Below, in pieces: positions 9,068 through 17,382 of a DNA stretch of 64,000 nt. The position numbers and the translations under genes were made by a program. This DNA is from Aciduricibacillus chroicocephali (lineage in GTDB: Bacteria; Bacillota; Bacilli; Bacillales; Amphibacillaceae), in assembly GCF_030762805.1 (NCBI RefSeq), contig NZ_CP129113.1, positions 1,068,001-1,132,000 of the forward strand. Direction: 5' to 3'. The notes beneath the pieces were generated by a model, which worked only from the letters and a program-made list of their open reading frames with translations, did not search any database and was not told where the DNA came from. How positions within the stretch are numbered: the stretch's first letter is position 1; each line of letters opens with the position of its first letter.

Positions 9068-10413
9068 AACAATTGATTGATTTTCCATATAAATCGGCAC
9101 TCGTGCTTGGACTTGCAAAAAGTGGAACAGCTGCAGCGGACCTGTTGCTGAATCAGAGTGTCAAAGTAAGAGTGAATGACATGAAGACGGAAGAAACAGA
9201 TCCGATTGTCACTGATTTGAAAAGACGTGGAGCGGAAGTTGTTCTCGGCAGTCATCCGCTATCTGTTCTGGACGGTATTGATTTGCTCATCAAAAACCCT
9301 GGTATTCCATATGACCATATCATCGTTGCTGAAGCGGAAAAACGTGGTTTGCCAATAATCACAGAGATTGAACTTGCAAGCGAACTGGCCGAGGGACCGA
9401 TCATCGGCATTACCGGCTCGAACGGTAAGACAACGACAACAACGCTAGTCCGGGAAATGCTTGCTGCTAGCAATGTACCAGTAAAAGCGGCAGGCAACAT
9501 CGGAAAAGTTGCAGCGGAGACAGTGCAGAGTATGGGAAAAGATGAGCGGCTCGTTCTGGAACTCTCATCTTTCCAATTGCAGGGGACAATCAAATTCCAT
9601 CCGAATGTCGCAGTGTTTCTTAATCTGTTTGAAGCCCATCTTGATTATCACAAGACGATTGATAATTATCTGGAAGCGAAAAGCAAGATTTTCGCAAATC
9701 AGTCAGAAGATGATTTTCTAATCTACAATGCTGATGATGAAAAGGTTTCAAAAGCGGCCCAATCAGCTAAATCTCAAAAAATCCCGTTCTCTCTAAAGCA
9801 GCATCTTGAAAACGGTGCATGGGCTGACGACAATGCAGTCTACTTTAGAGGTGAGGAAATTATAAAGCGCGCTGAAATTGCTCTAGTCGGAGAACATAAT
9901 CTGTCAAACATTCTTGCAGCTATCAGTGCATCTAAGCTAAGCGGGGCAACGACAGAAGGAATCCGTTCCGTTTTGAAGACCTTTTCTGGTGTAAAGCATC
10001 GGCTTCAATTTGTCACAGAGCTTCAGGGACGTTACTTTTATAATGACTCCAAGGCGACGAATATCCTTGCAACGGAAAAGGCGCTATCCTCGTTCACTAA
10101 GCCGGTGATTCTATTGTGCGGAGGTCTTGACCGTGGTAATAGCTTTGAAGAACTGGAACCAAGCCTTTCAGGTGTAAAGGCAATGGTCGTTTTTGGTGAA
10201 ACAGCAGCAAAGCTTACACAATCCGGAAAGGCAGCCAACATCGATCAAGTTGTCCATACAGACAATATGCAAGAGGCAGTCGAGGCTGCTTGGAAACTAT
10301 CTGAACAAGGAGATGTCATTCTCCTTTCACCAGCGTGTGCAAGTTGGGATCAGTACCCGACATTTGAAAAAAGAGGCGACATGTTTATAGAAGCGGTGCA
10401 TACCCTTATATAG
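9064..10413 (+). CDS. murD: UDP-MurNAc-L-alanine:D-glutamate ligase MurD
   Basis: Cytoplasmic Mur ligase adding D-glutamate, the second residue of the stem peptide. 449 residues from ATG 9064, which overlaps the mraY stop as ATGA and has GAGGTG 8 bp upstream. GTG 9055 is in frame but overlaps that ribosome site. Motifs: ATP loop [34 protein letters not shown], and the C-terminal [17 protein letters not shown] and [12 protein letters not shown]. The following gap (10414-10494) carries a terminator-like hairpin that holds the next gene's ribosome site. Confidence 0.96.
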   Translation: MKQLIDFPYKSALVLGLAKSGTAAADLLLNQSVKVRVNDMKTEETDPIVTDLKRRGAEVVLGSHPLSVLDGIDLLIKNPGIPYDHIIVAEAEKRGLPIITEIELASELAEGPIIGITGSNGKTTTTTLVREMLAASNVPVKAAGNIGKVAAETVQSMGKDERLVLELSSFQLQGTIKFHPNVAVFLNLFEAHLDYHKTIDNYLEAKSKIFANQSEDDFLIYNADDEKVSKAAQSAKSQKIPFSLKQHLENGAWADDNAVYFRGEEIIKRAEIALVGEHNLSNILAAISASKLSGATTEGIRSVLKTFSGVKHRLQFVTELQGRYFYNDSKATNILATEKALSSFTKPVILLCGGLDRGNSFEELEPSLSGVKAMVVFGETAAKLTQSGKAANIDQVVHTDNMQEAVEAAWKLSEQGDVILLSPACASWDQYPTFEKRGDMFIEAVHTLI

Positions 10414-10454
10414 GGGGTTGTACTGCTCGCATATTTATAGAGACAGAATCATTG

Positions 10455-10494
10455 ACACCCCTCATTTCCAATCAGGAAGAAGGGGTGTTTTCTT
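10455..10494 (+). promoter_or_regulatory. hairpin that hides the spoVE ribosome site, terminator-like
   Basis: ACACCCCT (10455-10462) pairs exactly with AGGGGTGT (10481-10488); inside, TTCC pairs with GGAA. A T-rich run interrupted by C follows. The only Shine-Dalgarno for spoVE, AGAAGGGGTG, is inside the 3' arm, so the structure could stop transcription of murD mRNA or mask spoVE translation, or both. Confidence 0.65.
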
Positions 10495-11607
10495 TTGTCT
10501 AAATTAAATACGAGACATCAGCCACAAGTGGACAAGGTACTGCTATTCATCATCCTTGCTTTGCTAGCAGTTGGTGTCATTATGGTTCTCAGCTCGTCGT
10601 ACGTGTGGGCGGAATATAAATATGATGATCATTTATTCTTTGCCAAGCGCCAACTTTTGTTTGCCGGAGTAGGGGTTGTCGCTATGTTCTTCATTATGAA
10701 TGTTCCGTATCATACATGGGAAACACACGCAAAATTGCTTCTGATTATTTGTTTTGTATTGCTTGTTTTGGTCCTTGTTCCAGGGGTGGGCCTCGTAAGG
10801 GGAGGAGCGCGTAGCTGGATTGGAATCGGAGCTTTCAGTATCCAGCCTTCAGAATTTATGAAGCTTGGTTTGATTGCATTTTTGGCCAAATTCCTTTCGG
10901 AGAGGCAAAAGTACATGTCCTCGTTCAGAAAAGGATTCTTGCCCGCGGTTTCTCTCGTCTTCATAGCATTCGGTTTTATTATGCTCCAGCCAGATCTCGG
11001 TACAGGAGTTGTCCTTGTCGGGACATGCATGCTTATGATCTTTGTCTCTGGAGCTAGTATTAAGCATTTCTCCGGGCTCGCTGCACTTGGAGTTGGGGGA
11101 TTCATTTTCCTGATTGCTTCAGCGCCATACAGAATTAAACGAATTACGGCCTTTCTTGATCCGTGGCAGGATCCTAGAGGAGATGGATTCCAAATCATTC
11201 AATCTCTATATGCAATTGGACCTGGAGGCCTGATGGGCACGGGAATTGGAAAGAGTCTGCAGAAATATTTCTACTTGCCAGAACCTCAAACTGATTTCAT
11301 TTTCGCAATCCTGGCAGAGGAACTGGGCTTCATAGGAGGAGCAGCAGTTATTGTCCTATTCATTCTTTTCTTATGGAGAGGAATTAAAATTTCACTTGAA
11401 GCACCTGATGGTTTTGGAAGGTTGCTTTCATTGGGTGTCATTTTTATGGTGACAATTCAGGTTATGATCAACGTCAGTGTTGTTATTGGATTAATTCCGG
11501 TCACTGGAATAACACTTCCGTTTCTTAGTTATGGGGGCTCATCACTCACACTCACCCTTATGTCGGCAGGCGTCGTATTGAATATAAGCAGGCATTCCCG
11601 TTTATAA
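10495..11607 (+). CDS. spoVE: SEDS-family peptidoglycan polymerase SpoVE (FtsW/RodA family)
   Basis: Polytopic membrane glycosyltransferase of the SEDS family, which polymerises lipid II together with a class B PBP; SpoVE is the sporulation partner of SpoVD. 370 residues, about ten membrane helices. Family marks: SIQPSEFMKLG, WQDPRGDGFQIIQSLYAIG, EPQTDFIFAILAEELGF, and FLSYGGSS near the C-terminus. The start is TTG 10495, 6 bp after the AGAAGGGGTG site, which lies inside a hairpin. Position after murD points to SpoVE; a vegetative FtsW cannot be excluded by sequence alone. In B. subtilis murG and murB follow; here divIB does. Confidence 0.88.
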   Translation: MSKLNTRHQPQVDKVLLFIILALLAVGVIMVLSSSYVWAEYKYDDHLFFAKRQLLFAGVGVVAMFFIMNVPYHTWETHAKLLLIICFVLLVLVLVPGVGLVRGGARSWIGIGAFSIQPSEFMKLGLIAFLAKFLSERQKYMSSFRKGFLPAVSLVFIAFGFIMLQPDLGTGVVLVGTCMLMIFVSGASIKHFSGLAALGVGGFIFLIASAPYRIKRITAFLDPWQDPRGDGFQIIQSLYAIGPGGLMGTGIGKSLQKYFYLPEPQTDFIFAILAEELGFIGGAAVIVLFILFLWRGIKISLEAPDGFGRLLSLGVIFMVTIQVMINVSVVIGLIPVTGITLPFLSYGGSSLTLTLMSAGVVLNISRHSRL

Positions 11608-11658
11608 ATTCGATTTCCCCTTAATTTTCCGGTCATATGGGTAGGATGAGAATAACAG

Positions 11659-11681
11659 TTGACGTTATTTTGTGATATAAT
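11659..11681 (+). promoter_or_regulatory. extended -10 promoter candidate for divIB
   Basis: TGA-TATAAT at 11673-11681 is an extended -10. TTGACG at 11659-11664 is 11 bp upstream, the same odd spacing as in front of murE. Predicted transcription start is about 11688. Confidence 0.5.
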
Positions 11682-11697
11682 TCAATATGTTCACGGC

Positions 11698-11726
11698 AAA
11701 ACGGCTTTCCAAGGAATGCCGTTTTT
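11698..11726 (+). terminator. terminator or attenuator hairpin in the divIB leader
   Basis: AAAACGGC (11698-11705) pairs exactly with GCCGTTTT (11718-11725) and a five-T run begins in the 3' arm. It lies about 10 nt after the predicted divIB start site and 30 nt before the divIB ATG. A second ACGGC at 11693-11697 can pair with the same GCCGT, so two alternative folds exist. It may instead only terminate spoVE readthrough. Confidence 0.6.
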
Positions 11727-11755
11727 GTGCTGATTACGAAAAAAGGACGAGAGGC

Positions 11756-12559
11756 ATGCAAAGAAGGAAAAATATCCTGTCTATTGAAGAACACATACCG
11801 AAGTTCAAAGATGCTAGAAAAAAGAAACAGAATCGCAGGCTCATCACCTATTTGTCAATCTTTTTCCTTTTAATCTTTTTTGTAATCTATATCCAATCTC
11901 CACTGAGCCGCGTACATACTGTCCACGTGAAGGGGAATGCTCTGCTGTCAGACAGTGAAGTAAAGAAGCTGACTGGCATCAGCAGGAAAACGAATATCTG
12001 GTCAGTTCATAAAGAGGAACTGCAACAGAAGCTTGAGAAGAATCCACTTATAAAACAGGCGACTGTTTCGAGAGATTTTCCTAATACTGTCTCTATCAGT
12101 GTCAAGGAATATACACGAATTGCCTATATCATTAAAAATAAAGGCTATGAACCCTTATTTGCAAGTGGCAAGACTGTTGATAAATTCCGGACAAAGTCTA
12201 TTCCCGGAGACGCCCCTGTCTTATATGGATTTAAAAATTCCAAGCAATTGGAGGAAATGGCGGCGGAGTTGGAAAAGCTCAATCCGGGCATTCGCAAGCT
12301 GATTTCAGAAGTCCACTTTAATAATCAAAGTGACAAAAATGAGAAGCTTGAATTGTTTATGAATGATGGGCTTATTGTCAAAGCGGCAATTCATGATTTC
12401 GCAAAAAAAATGGAAGTATATCCATCAATTGCTTCCCAAATCAAAAAAGGGACAAAAGGCATTGTGCATATAGGTGTCGGTGCTTATTTCGAAAAAATAG
12501 AATCCCCGCATGACGAAAAAAAAGACCAGAATAATAGCACAGAAGAACCGATTCAGTAG
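11756..12559 (+). CDS. divIB: cell division protein DivIB (FtsQ)
   Basis: Bitopic division protein of the FtsL-DivIC-DivIB complex. 267 residues: basic cytoplasmic region with the conserved IEEHIPKFKDARKKK, one membrane segment at about 38-55 (LSIFFLLIFFVIYIQS), then the POTRA domain starting RVHTVHVKGNALLSDSEV and the beta domain with LFMNDGLIVKA and VEYPS-like VYPSIASQI, ending in a charged tail. ATG 11756 has AGGACGAGAGG just upstream and matches the family N-terminus; ATG 11687 is in frame but would translate through the leader hairpin. It stands alone between its own promoter and the 320-bp ftsA control region. Confidence 0.93.
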   Translation: MQRRKNILSIEEHIPKFKDARKKKQNRRLITYLSIFFLLIFFVIYIQSPLSRVHTVHVKGNALLSDSEVKKLTGISRKTNIWSVHKEELQQKLEKNPLIKQATVSRDFPNTVSISVKEYTRIAYIIKNKGYEPLFASGKTVDKFRTKSIPGDAPVLYGFKNSKQLEEMAAELEKLNPGIRKLISEVHFNNQSDKNEKLELFMNDGLIVKAAIHDFAKKMEVYPSIASQIKKGTKGIVHIGVGAYFEKIESPHDEKKDQNNSTEEPIQ

Positions 12560-12879
12560 GATTTTCATATAAGAAGAAGCCTTCCGGACTCGTAAAAAGG
12601 AAATTCGGCTATTCTTTTGAGAAAATAAAGGACTCTGGGACATTTTTGTTGAAATGTAATTCTGTATATATTTTTTAGCGGAAATCTTGCAGAAATTCAC
12701 AAATTCAAGCACATACGTTTGCCTTTTTTGTTCTGAATGAATTTTTTATATGACCATTCTGTTTCAGGCGTGCGCTGTGCCTCGGAAAATGCTAAAATAA
12801 TAGACTATGAGATAACATTTGAAAATGAAACTTGACAATATTGAAATTATGAAAATGACGGAAACAGGAGGTGCCATCA
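12560..12879 (+). promoter_or_regulatory. ftsAZ control region, 320 bp without a gene
   Basis: AT-rich with no open frame of note. Two weak-to-fair promoter candidates are visible. AAAGGAAAT at 12596-12604 fits the sigma-H -35 form, with GAAAAT at 12621-12626 a possible but widely spaced -10. TGC-TAAAAT at 12790-12798 is an extended -10 element. AGGAGGTG at 12866-12873 is the ftsA ribosome site. Sigma-H control of ftsAZ is known in B. subtilis; here it is only suggested. Confidence 0.4.
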
Positions 12880-14172
12880 TTGAAAAACAGTGAAATACTC
12901 GTTGGACTGGACATTGGAACAGCCCAAATTAAAGTGATTGTCGGAGAAGTATTTGATGACTCACTGAATATTATCGGTGTCGGCACGGCTGCATCAAACG
13001 GAATGCGCAAAGGAGCCATTGTTGATATAGATCAGACTGTCCATTCGATTCGCAATGCAGTCGAACAGGCGGAAAGAATGGTTGGCATGCAGATTGAAAG
13101 TGTGGTTGTCGGTATTAACGGGAACCATATACAGCTTCTTCCATGCCACGGTGTAGTAGCAGTTCAAAGCGAGAATAGAGAGATTGATGATGAGGATGTA
13201 ACACGGGTTATTGAAGGTGCTCGTGTCATTTCCGTCCCGCCAGAACGGGAAATCATTGATGTGATCCCTAAGCAGTTCATTGTTGACCAGCAGGATGAAA
13301 TTACGGATCCACGTGGTATAACAGGTGTACGTCTAGAAATGGAAGGCACAATCATCACTTGTCCGCGGACAATCTTACATAACAATCTGAAATGTGTAGA
13401 ACGAGCTGGATTGCAAGTAACTGATATATGTTTGCAGCCGCTTGCTGCTGGTACTGTAGCTCTATCAAGAGATGAGCGGGAGCTTGGTGTTGCGCTTATC
13501 GATATCGGTGGAGGCTGCACTACTGTGTCTGTTTTCGAAAACGGACATCTTGCTATGACGAGTGTCATTCCGTTAGGCGGAAGTACAATTACAAAGGACC
13601 TTTCTATCGGTCTCAAGACTTCTACTGAGGAAGCGGAAGAGATTAAACTTAATTATGGACATGCTTTCTATAATTCAGCGAGAGAAGAAGAGACATTCGA
13701 AGTGAAATTGATTGGAAGTAATGAAAAAGAAACATGCAATCAGTTGCAGCTGTCTGATATGATAGAAGCCAGAATGGAAGAAATCTTCCTACTTGCTGAA
13801 CAGGAAATCCGCAAGATGGGCAAACATTCACTTTCTGGGGGAATCGTACTCACAGGCGGTACAATGAAAATGCCAGGAGTTCTTGAACTCGCTCAGGATA
13901 TTTTCAGAACGAATGTAAGAATCGCCATTCCTGACTATATTGGAGTACGTGAACCGCAATTTGCAGCAAGCATTGGAATCTTGCAATTTGCCTACCATAA
14001 TGCGAAAATCCAAGGTAAGGATCTTAATCCTTCTTTAGGCGGCGAACAGATTCAGGAAGAGCCGCAACAAACACGAGTTCAACAAAAACAGCAAAAAACA
14101 ACTGCCGAAAAGAAACCGGCTAGGAAAAAAGAATCCAAGTTTGCGAGCATGTTCAAATATTTCTTTGATTGA
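12880..14172 (+). CDS. ftsA: cell division actin-like ATPase FtsA
   Basis: Actin-fold ATPase that ties FtsZ to the membrane. 430 residues. The phosphate-1 loop VGLDIGTAQIKVIVGE is at the N-terminus, the phosphate-2 region VALIDIGGGCTTVSVF in the middle, and the adenosine motif GIVLTGGTMKMPGV later. A long charged and glutamine-rich linker leads to a C-terminal amphipathic membrane-targeting helix (FASMFKYFFD). The likely start is TTG 12880, 6 bp after AGGAGGTG; GTG 12871 lies inside that ribosome site and is unlikely. ftsZ follows 60 bp later, the usual pair. Confidence 0.95.
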   Translation: MKNSEILVGLDIGTAQIKVIVGEVFDDSLNIIGVGTAASNGMRKGAIVDIDQTVHSIRNAVEQAERMVGMQIESVVVGINGNHIQLLPCHGVVAVQSENREIDDEDVTRVIEGARVISVPPEREIIDVIPKQFIVDQQDEITDPRGITGVRLEMEGTIITCPRTILHNNLKCVERAGLQVTDICLQPLAAGTVALSRDERELGVALIDIGGGCTTVSVFENGHLAMTSVIPLGGSTITKDLSIGLKTSTEEAEEIKLNYGHAFYNSAREEETFEVKLIGSNEKETCNQLQLSDMIEARMEEIFLLAEQEIRKMGKHSLSGGIVLTGGTMKMPGVLELAQDIFRTNVRIAIPDYIGVREPQFAASIGILQFAYHNAKIQGKDLNPSLGGEQIQEEPQQTRVQQKQQKTTAEKKPARKKESKFASMFKYFFD

Positions 14173-14232
14173 TCTGCAAATGACGGATCTCCCGTTTCGC
14201 AATGTGATTTTGCATATTAGGAGGAGCACAAT

Positions 14233-15387
14233 ATGTTAGAGTTTGATACAAATATGGACCAGCTTGCAACGATCAAAGTAATCGGTGTCGGCGGCGGCGG
14301 GAATAATGCCGTAAACCGAATGATTGAGCATGGAGTAGAAGGTGTTGAGTTTATTGCAGTCAACACAGACTCCCAGGCTTTGAATCTATCAAAAGCTGAA
14401 GTGAAATTGCAGATTGGCGGCAAGTTGACACGCGGTCTTGGTGCCGGAGCCAATCCTGAAGTAGGTAAAAAAGCAGCAGAAGAAAGCAAAGAACAGTTGG
14501 AAGAAGTCCTGCAGGGAGCAGATATGATTTTTGTTACTGCCGGCATGGGTGGAGGTACTGGTACCGGTGCTGCACCAATCATTGCTCAAATTGCCAAAGA
14601 TCTTGGCGCTCTAACTGTAGGTGTTGTGACACGGCCATTTTCTTTTGAAGGAAGAAGACGTGCAACTCAGGCGATTGGTGGAATCGAATCATTAAAGAGC
14701 GCGGTTGACACGCTAATCGTTATTCCGAACGACCGATTGCTTGAAATTGTTGATAAAAATACGCCGATGTTGGAAGCTTTCCGTGAGGCGGACAACGTAC
14801 TTCGTCAAGGTGTACAAGGTATCTCCGACCTGATTGCAAAACCAGGGTTGATTAATGTAGACTTCGCGGATGTCAAAACGATCATGTTCGACAAGGGGTC
14901 TGCATTAATGGGAATTGGTGTCGCAACAGGGGAAAACCGTGCTACTGAAGCTGCCAAAAAGGCAATTTCCTCTCCGCTCCTTGAAACATCTATTGATGGA
15001 GCACATGGCATTTTGATGAATATTACAGGCGGAACGAACTTGAGCCTTTATGAAGTACAGGAAGCAGCAGATCTCGTAACTTCTGCAGCAGACAATGAAG
15101 TAAATGTTATCTTCGGTTCTGTCATCAACGAGAATCTAAAAGATGAAATTGTTGTTACCGTAATTGCCACAGGCTTTGATGAAACGATTCAGCAACAGCC
15201 GAATCCGATCAAGCAGCGCCCGGCAATCAATCATCAGCAACAGCAAGCTCCACGTATGATGGATGAACCAGTGCGTGAACGTGAACCACAGCAACAGCAG
15301 CCGCTTCATAACCAGCGTACTGCACCTAAAGAAGACGATATGCTTGATATTCCAACATTCCTAAGAAATCGAAATAGAAGAAGATAA
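14233..15387 (+). CDS. ftsZ: cell division GTPase FtsZ
   Basis: Tubulin-like GTPase that forms the Z ring. 384 residues: N-terminal [13 protein letters not shown], the tubulin signature GGGTGTG near residue 105-111, NVDFADVK, and the T7 loop region. A glutamine-rich linker (about 320-365) leads to the conserved C-terminal peptide [17 protein letters not shown], which binds FtsA, SepF and other partners. Sequence TTAGGAGGAGCACA precedes the ATG. It is the last gene of the dcw block and is followed by a very strong terminator. Confidence 0.98.
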   Translation: MLEFDTNMDQLATIKVIGVGGGGNNAVNRMIEHGVEGVEFIAVNTDSQALNLSKAEVKLQIGGKLTRGLGAGANPEVGKKAAEESKEQLEEVLQGADMIFVTAGMGGGTGTGAAPIIAQIAKDLGALTVGVVTRPFSFEGRRRATQAIGGIESLKSAVDTLIVIPNDRLLEIVDKNTPMLEAFREADNVLRQGVQGISDLIAKPGLINVDFADVKTIMFDKGSALMGIGVATGENRATEAAKKAISSPLLETSIDGAHGILMNITGGTNLSLYEVQEAADLVTSAADNEVNVIFGSVINENLKDEIVVTVIATGFDETIQQQPNPIKQRPAINHQQQQAPRMMDEPVREREPQQQQPLHNQRTAPKEDDMLDIPTFLRNRNRRR

Positions 15388-15397
15388 AGCATACCGC

Positions 15398-15438
15398 ATC
15401 AGGCGGCCGCATCTATAATTGCGGCCGCCTGATTTTTT
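15398..15438 (+). terminator. strong rho-independent terminator after ftsZ
   Basis: Perfect 13-bp stem (15398-15410 with 15421-15433), GC-rich core GGCGGCCGC, ten-base loop, then a T run. It separates ftsZ from the sporulation genes. Confidence 0.95.
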
Positions 15439-15480
15439 GCTATTCACTTCTATTTATTTTGCTATCGGATTTATATAAGT

Positions 15481-15567
15481 CTCGACAAGACCTTTGCAAA
15501 GTAGTGTAAATTAGCCCTGCTTTCAATACATAAACTGACAGACTTTGCCTATAGGCTTGGCTATAAT
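15481..15567 (+). promoter_or_regulatory. spoIIG-type promoter with long spacer and a Spo0A box
   Basis: CTGACA at 15535-15540 and TATAAT at 15562-15567 are separated by 21 bp, as in the known B. subtilis spoIIG promoter, where an over-long spacer makes sigma-A depend on Spo0A~P. CTCGACA at 15481-15487 is the reverse complement of TGTCGAG, one base from the Spo0A box TGTCGAA, near -90. Weaker box-like bases lie near the -35. Confidence 0.6.
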
Positions 15568-15614
15568 TGATTCAGCAGCTGGCGCACAGCTTTGGTTGGG
15601 AAAGGAATGATTAA

Positions 15615-16535
15615 GTGCAAATATACCTGGATGCAGTCTGGCTTCTGAATTTGCTGCTTGATTGGATGCTACTTTTACTGGTGAAAGCGCTTACCAGAGA
15701 TGAAACTGTACATCCTAGAATGTTCTTAGGTGCAGTCGTCGCTTCATTGATTGTACCGCTAACAATCTTTTATCCTGAAATGATCCTGACTACAGTACCT
15801 GGCAAGATTCTTTTTTCAGTCCTCATTATATTAACTACTTTTAAATTTAAAAGTTTTAGGCGCAGCGGCAAACAGTTGCTTCTATTTTATTTTTTAACTT
15901 TTGCTGTTGGAGGCGGTTTAACTGGTCTTCATTTTATGCTCAACCAGCCATTCGCCATACATTCTGGTGGGGTCATGACGATGAACAGCGGTTATGGCGA
16001 TCCGGTCAGCTGGCTATTTATCCTTGTAGGTTTTCCAATCGTATTGCTTTTTTCCAAAAGGAGAATGGACGAGCATGCGTCAGAAAAGCTCCGATATGAT
16101 GAGATTCATCCCGTTCGGATTCAAATTGATGGTAAAGACAAGACAGTTCCAGGTTATATAGACAGCGGAAACCAACTTAGCTGTCCGCTCACGAAAAAGC
16201 CGGTTGTCATAGGGGATGCGTCTTTAATGAACACTTGGCTAAGGAGTGAAGAAATGCTGGAACTTAAAGCAGCGAGCGAGAAGATGGATCCTGCACGTAT
16301 CCCATTGCGTCTCCAACATTTGGTACAGCTTATTCCATACCAGGGGGTCGATGGCTCTACTTCATTCATGTGTGCTTTACGTCCTGATTTTATTGAAATT
16401 ATGTACGAGGACAAGTTCATTCATGTGGACAAAGTACTCATTGGCATACAATTTGGCAACATGACTGCAGATAAAACTTATCATTGTTTATTGCACCCGC
16501 AACTAATTCAGCAGTCTTTAGTATATTCTGCGTAG
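15615..16535 (+). CDS. spoIIGA: pro-sigma-E processing aspartic protease SpoIIGA
   Basis: Mother-cell membrane protease that cleaves pro-sigma-E after a signal from SpoIIR in the forespore. 306 residues: five hydrophobic membrane segments over about the first 150 residues, then a cytoplasmic protease domain. The catalytic motif DSGN is present with Asp at residue 183, the same number as in B. subtilis. Start GTG 15615 after AAAGGAATGA gives the family beginning MQIYLDAVW. It sits directly upstream of sigE, 31 bp away, the standard spoIIG operon. Confidence 0.96.
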   Translation: MQIYLDAVWLLNLLLDWMLLLLVKALTRDETVHPRMFLGAVVASLIVPLTIFYPEMILTTVPGKILFSVLIILTTFKFKSFRRSGKQLLLFYFLTFAVGGGLTGLHFMLNQPFAIHSGGVMTMNSGYGDPVSWLFILVGFPIVLLFSKRRMDEHASEKLRYDEIHPVRIQIDGKDKTVPGYIDSGNQLSCPLTKKPVVIGDASLMNTWLRSEEMLELKAASEKMDPARIPLRLQHLVQLIPYQGVDGSTSFMCALRPDFIEIMYEDKFIHVDKVLIGIQFGNMTADKTYHCLLHPQLIQQSLVYSA

Positions 16536-16566
16536 ATTTTTTATTATAGAAGGGAGAGCGTATTAA

Positions 16567-17286
16567 TTGAAAAAGTGGATACTCCGTTTTCAGACGTGGT
16601 TCATAAAGCTTAAAATAAGACTCGGTTTTAAACCAAAAGAAATTTACTATATTGGCGGGAAAGAGGCATTACCCCCGCCGCTTGATAAAGACGAAGAGCA
16701 GGTTGTGCTGGCACAGCTTGCTGAAGGAGACGAGAGAGCACGTTCCACGTTAATTGAACGTAATTTAAGGCTTGTCGTCTACATTGCCAGGAAGTTTGAA
16801 AATACCGGAATTAACATTGAAGACTTGATTAGTATTGGTACAATTGGACTGATTAAAGCGGTTAACACATTTAAATTAGATAAGAAAATTAAGCTTGCAA
16901 CATATGCATCAAGGTGTATTGAAAATGAGATTCTAATGTATCTCCGCCGCAATAATAAATTAAGATCCGAAATTTCTTTTGACGAACCTCTTAATGTCGA
17001 TTGGGACGGCAATGAATTGCTTCTTTCTGATGTTCTTGGAACGGATAGTGACATCATTACAAAAGATCTTGAATCCAGTGTGGACAAAGATCTTTTAAAA
17101 GATGCCTTGTCGCAACTGACAGATCGCGAAAAGCAAATTATGGAGCTCCGCTTCGGACTTGCAGGAGAAGAAGAGAAGACACAAAAAGACGTAGCCGACA
17201 TGCTTGGAATTTCACAGTCATATATATCACGGCTGGAGAAAAAAATTATCAGGCGACTACAAAAAGCTTTCAATAAAATGGTCTGA
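16567..17286 (+). CDS. sigE: RNA polymerase sigma factor sigma-E precursor (SpoIIGB)
   Basis: Early mother-cell sigma factor of sporulation, made as an inactive precursor. 239 residues. The 27-residue basic amphipathic pro-peptide is present and the expected cleavage point lies within KEIYYIGG (Tyr27-Tyr28, by analogy with B. subtilis). Region 2 ([50 protein letters not shown]) and region 4 ([34 protein letters not shown]) are complete. Start is TTG 16567 after AGAAGGGAGAG. It is cotranscribed with spoIIGA, and sigG follows after a 96-bp gap with its own promoter. Confidence 0.97.
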   Translation: MKKWILRFQTWFIKLKIRLGFKPKEIYYIGGKEALPPPLDKDEEQVVLAQLAEGDERARSTLIERNLRLVVYIARKFENTGINIEDLISIGTIGLIKAVNTFKLDKKIKLATYASRCIENEILMYLRRNNKLRSEISFDEPLNVDWDGNELLLSDVLGTDSDIITKDLESSVDKDLLKDALSQLTDREKQIMELRFGLAGEEEKTQKDVADMLGISQSYISRLEKKIIRRLQKAFNKMV

Positions 17287-17315
17287 ATTGTAAATACCAA
17301 GTAAAAAATGTATTT

Positions 17316-17345
17316 GCATAAAACAATTTCCTCCCGGAGATACTG
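17316..17345 (+). promoter_or_regulatory. sigma-F (sigma-F/G) promoter of sigG
   Basis: GCATA (17316-17320), 15-bp spacer, GGAGATACTG (17336-17345). The -10 fits the sigma-F consensus GGNNANAMTR at every position and the spacing is exact. The predicted start site is near 17352. Known biology: spoIIIG is switched on by sigma-F in the forespore. Confidence 0.8.
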
Positions 17346-17378
17346 TCCATGAACAGCATCGTCAACTGGGAGGAAATT
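17325..17378 (+). promoter_or_regulatory. long-range hairpin hiding the sigG ribosome site
   Basis: AATTTCCTCCC (17325-17335) is the exact reverse complement of GGGAGGAAATT (17368-17378), which is the sigG Shine-Dalgarno; two further pairs (one G-U) extend it to 13 bp. CTGT (17343-17346) and ACAG (17353-17356) pair inside. The 5' arm overlaps the spacer of the sigma-F promoter, so only readthrough RNA from spoIIG carries it. Confidence 0.75.
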
Positions 17379-17382
17379 CATT

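Noticed and set aside
10430-10438. CATATTTAT as a sigma-E -10 for spoVE
   Set aside because: No -35 at the right spacing; kept only as a thought since spoVE is sigma-E controlled in B. subtilis.
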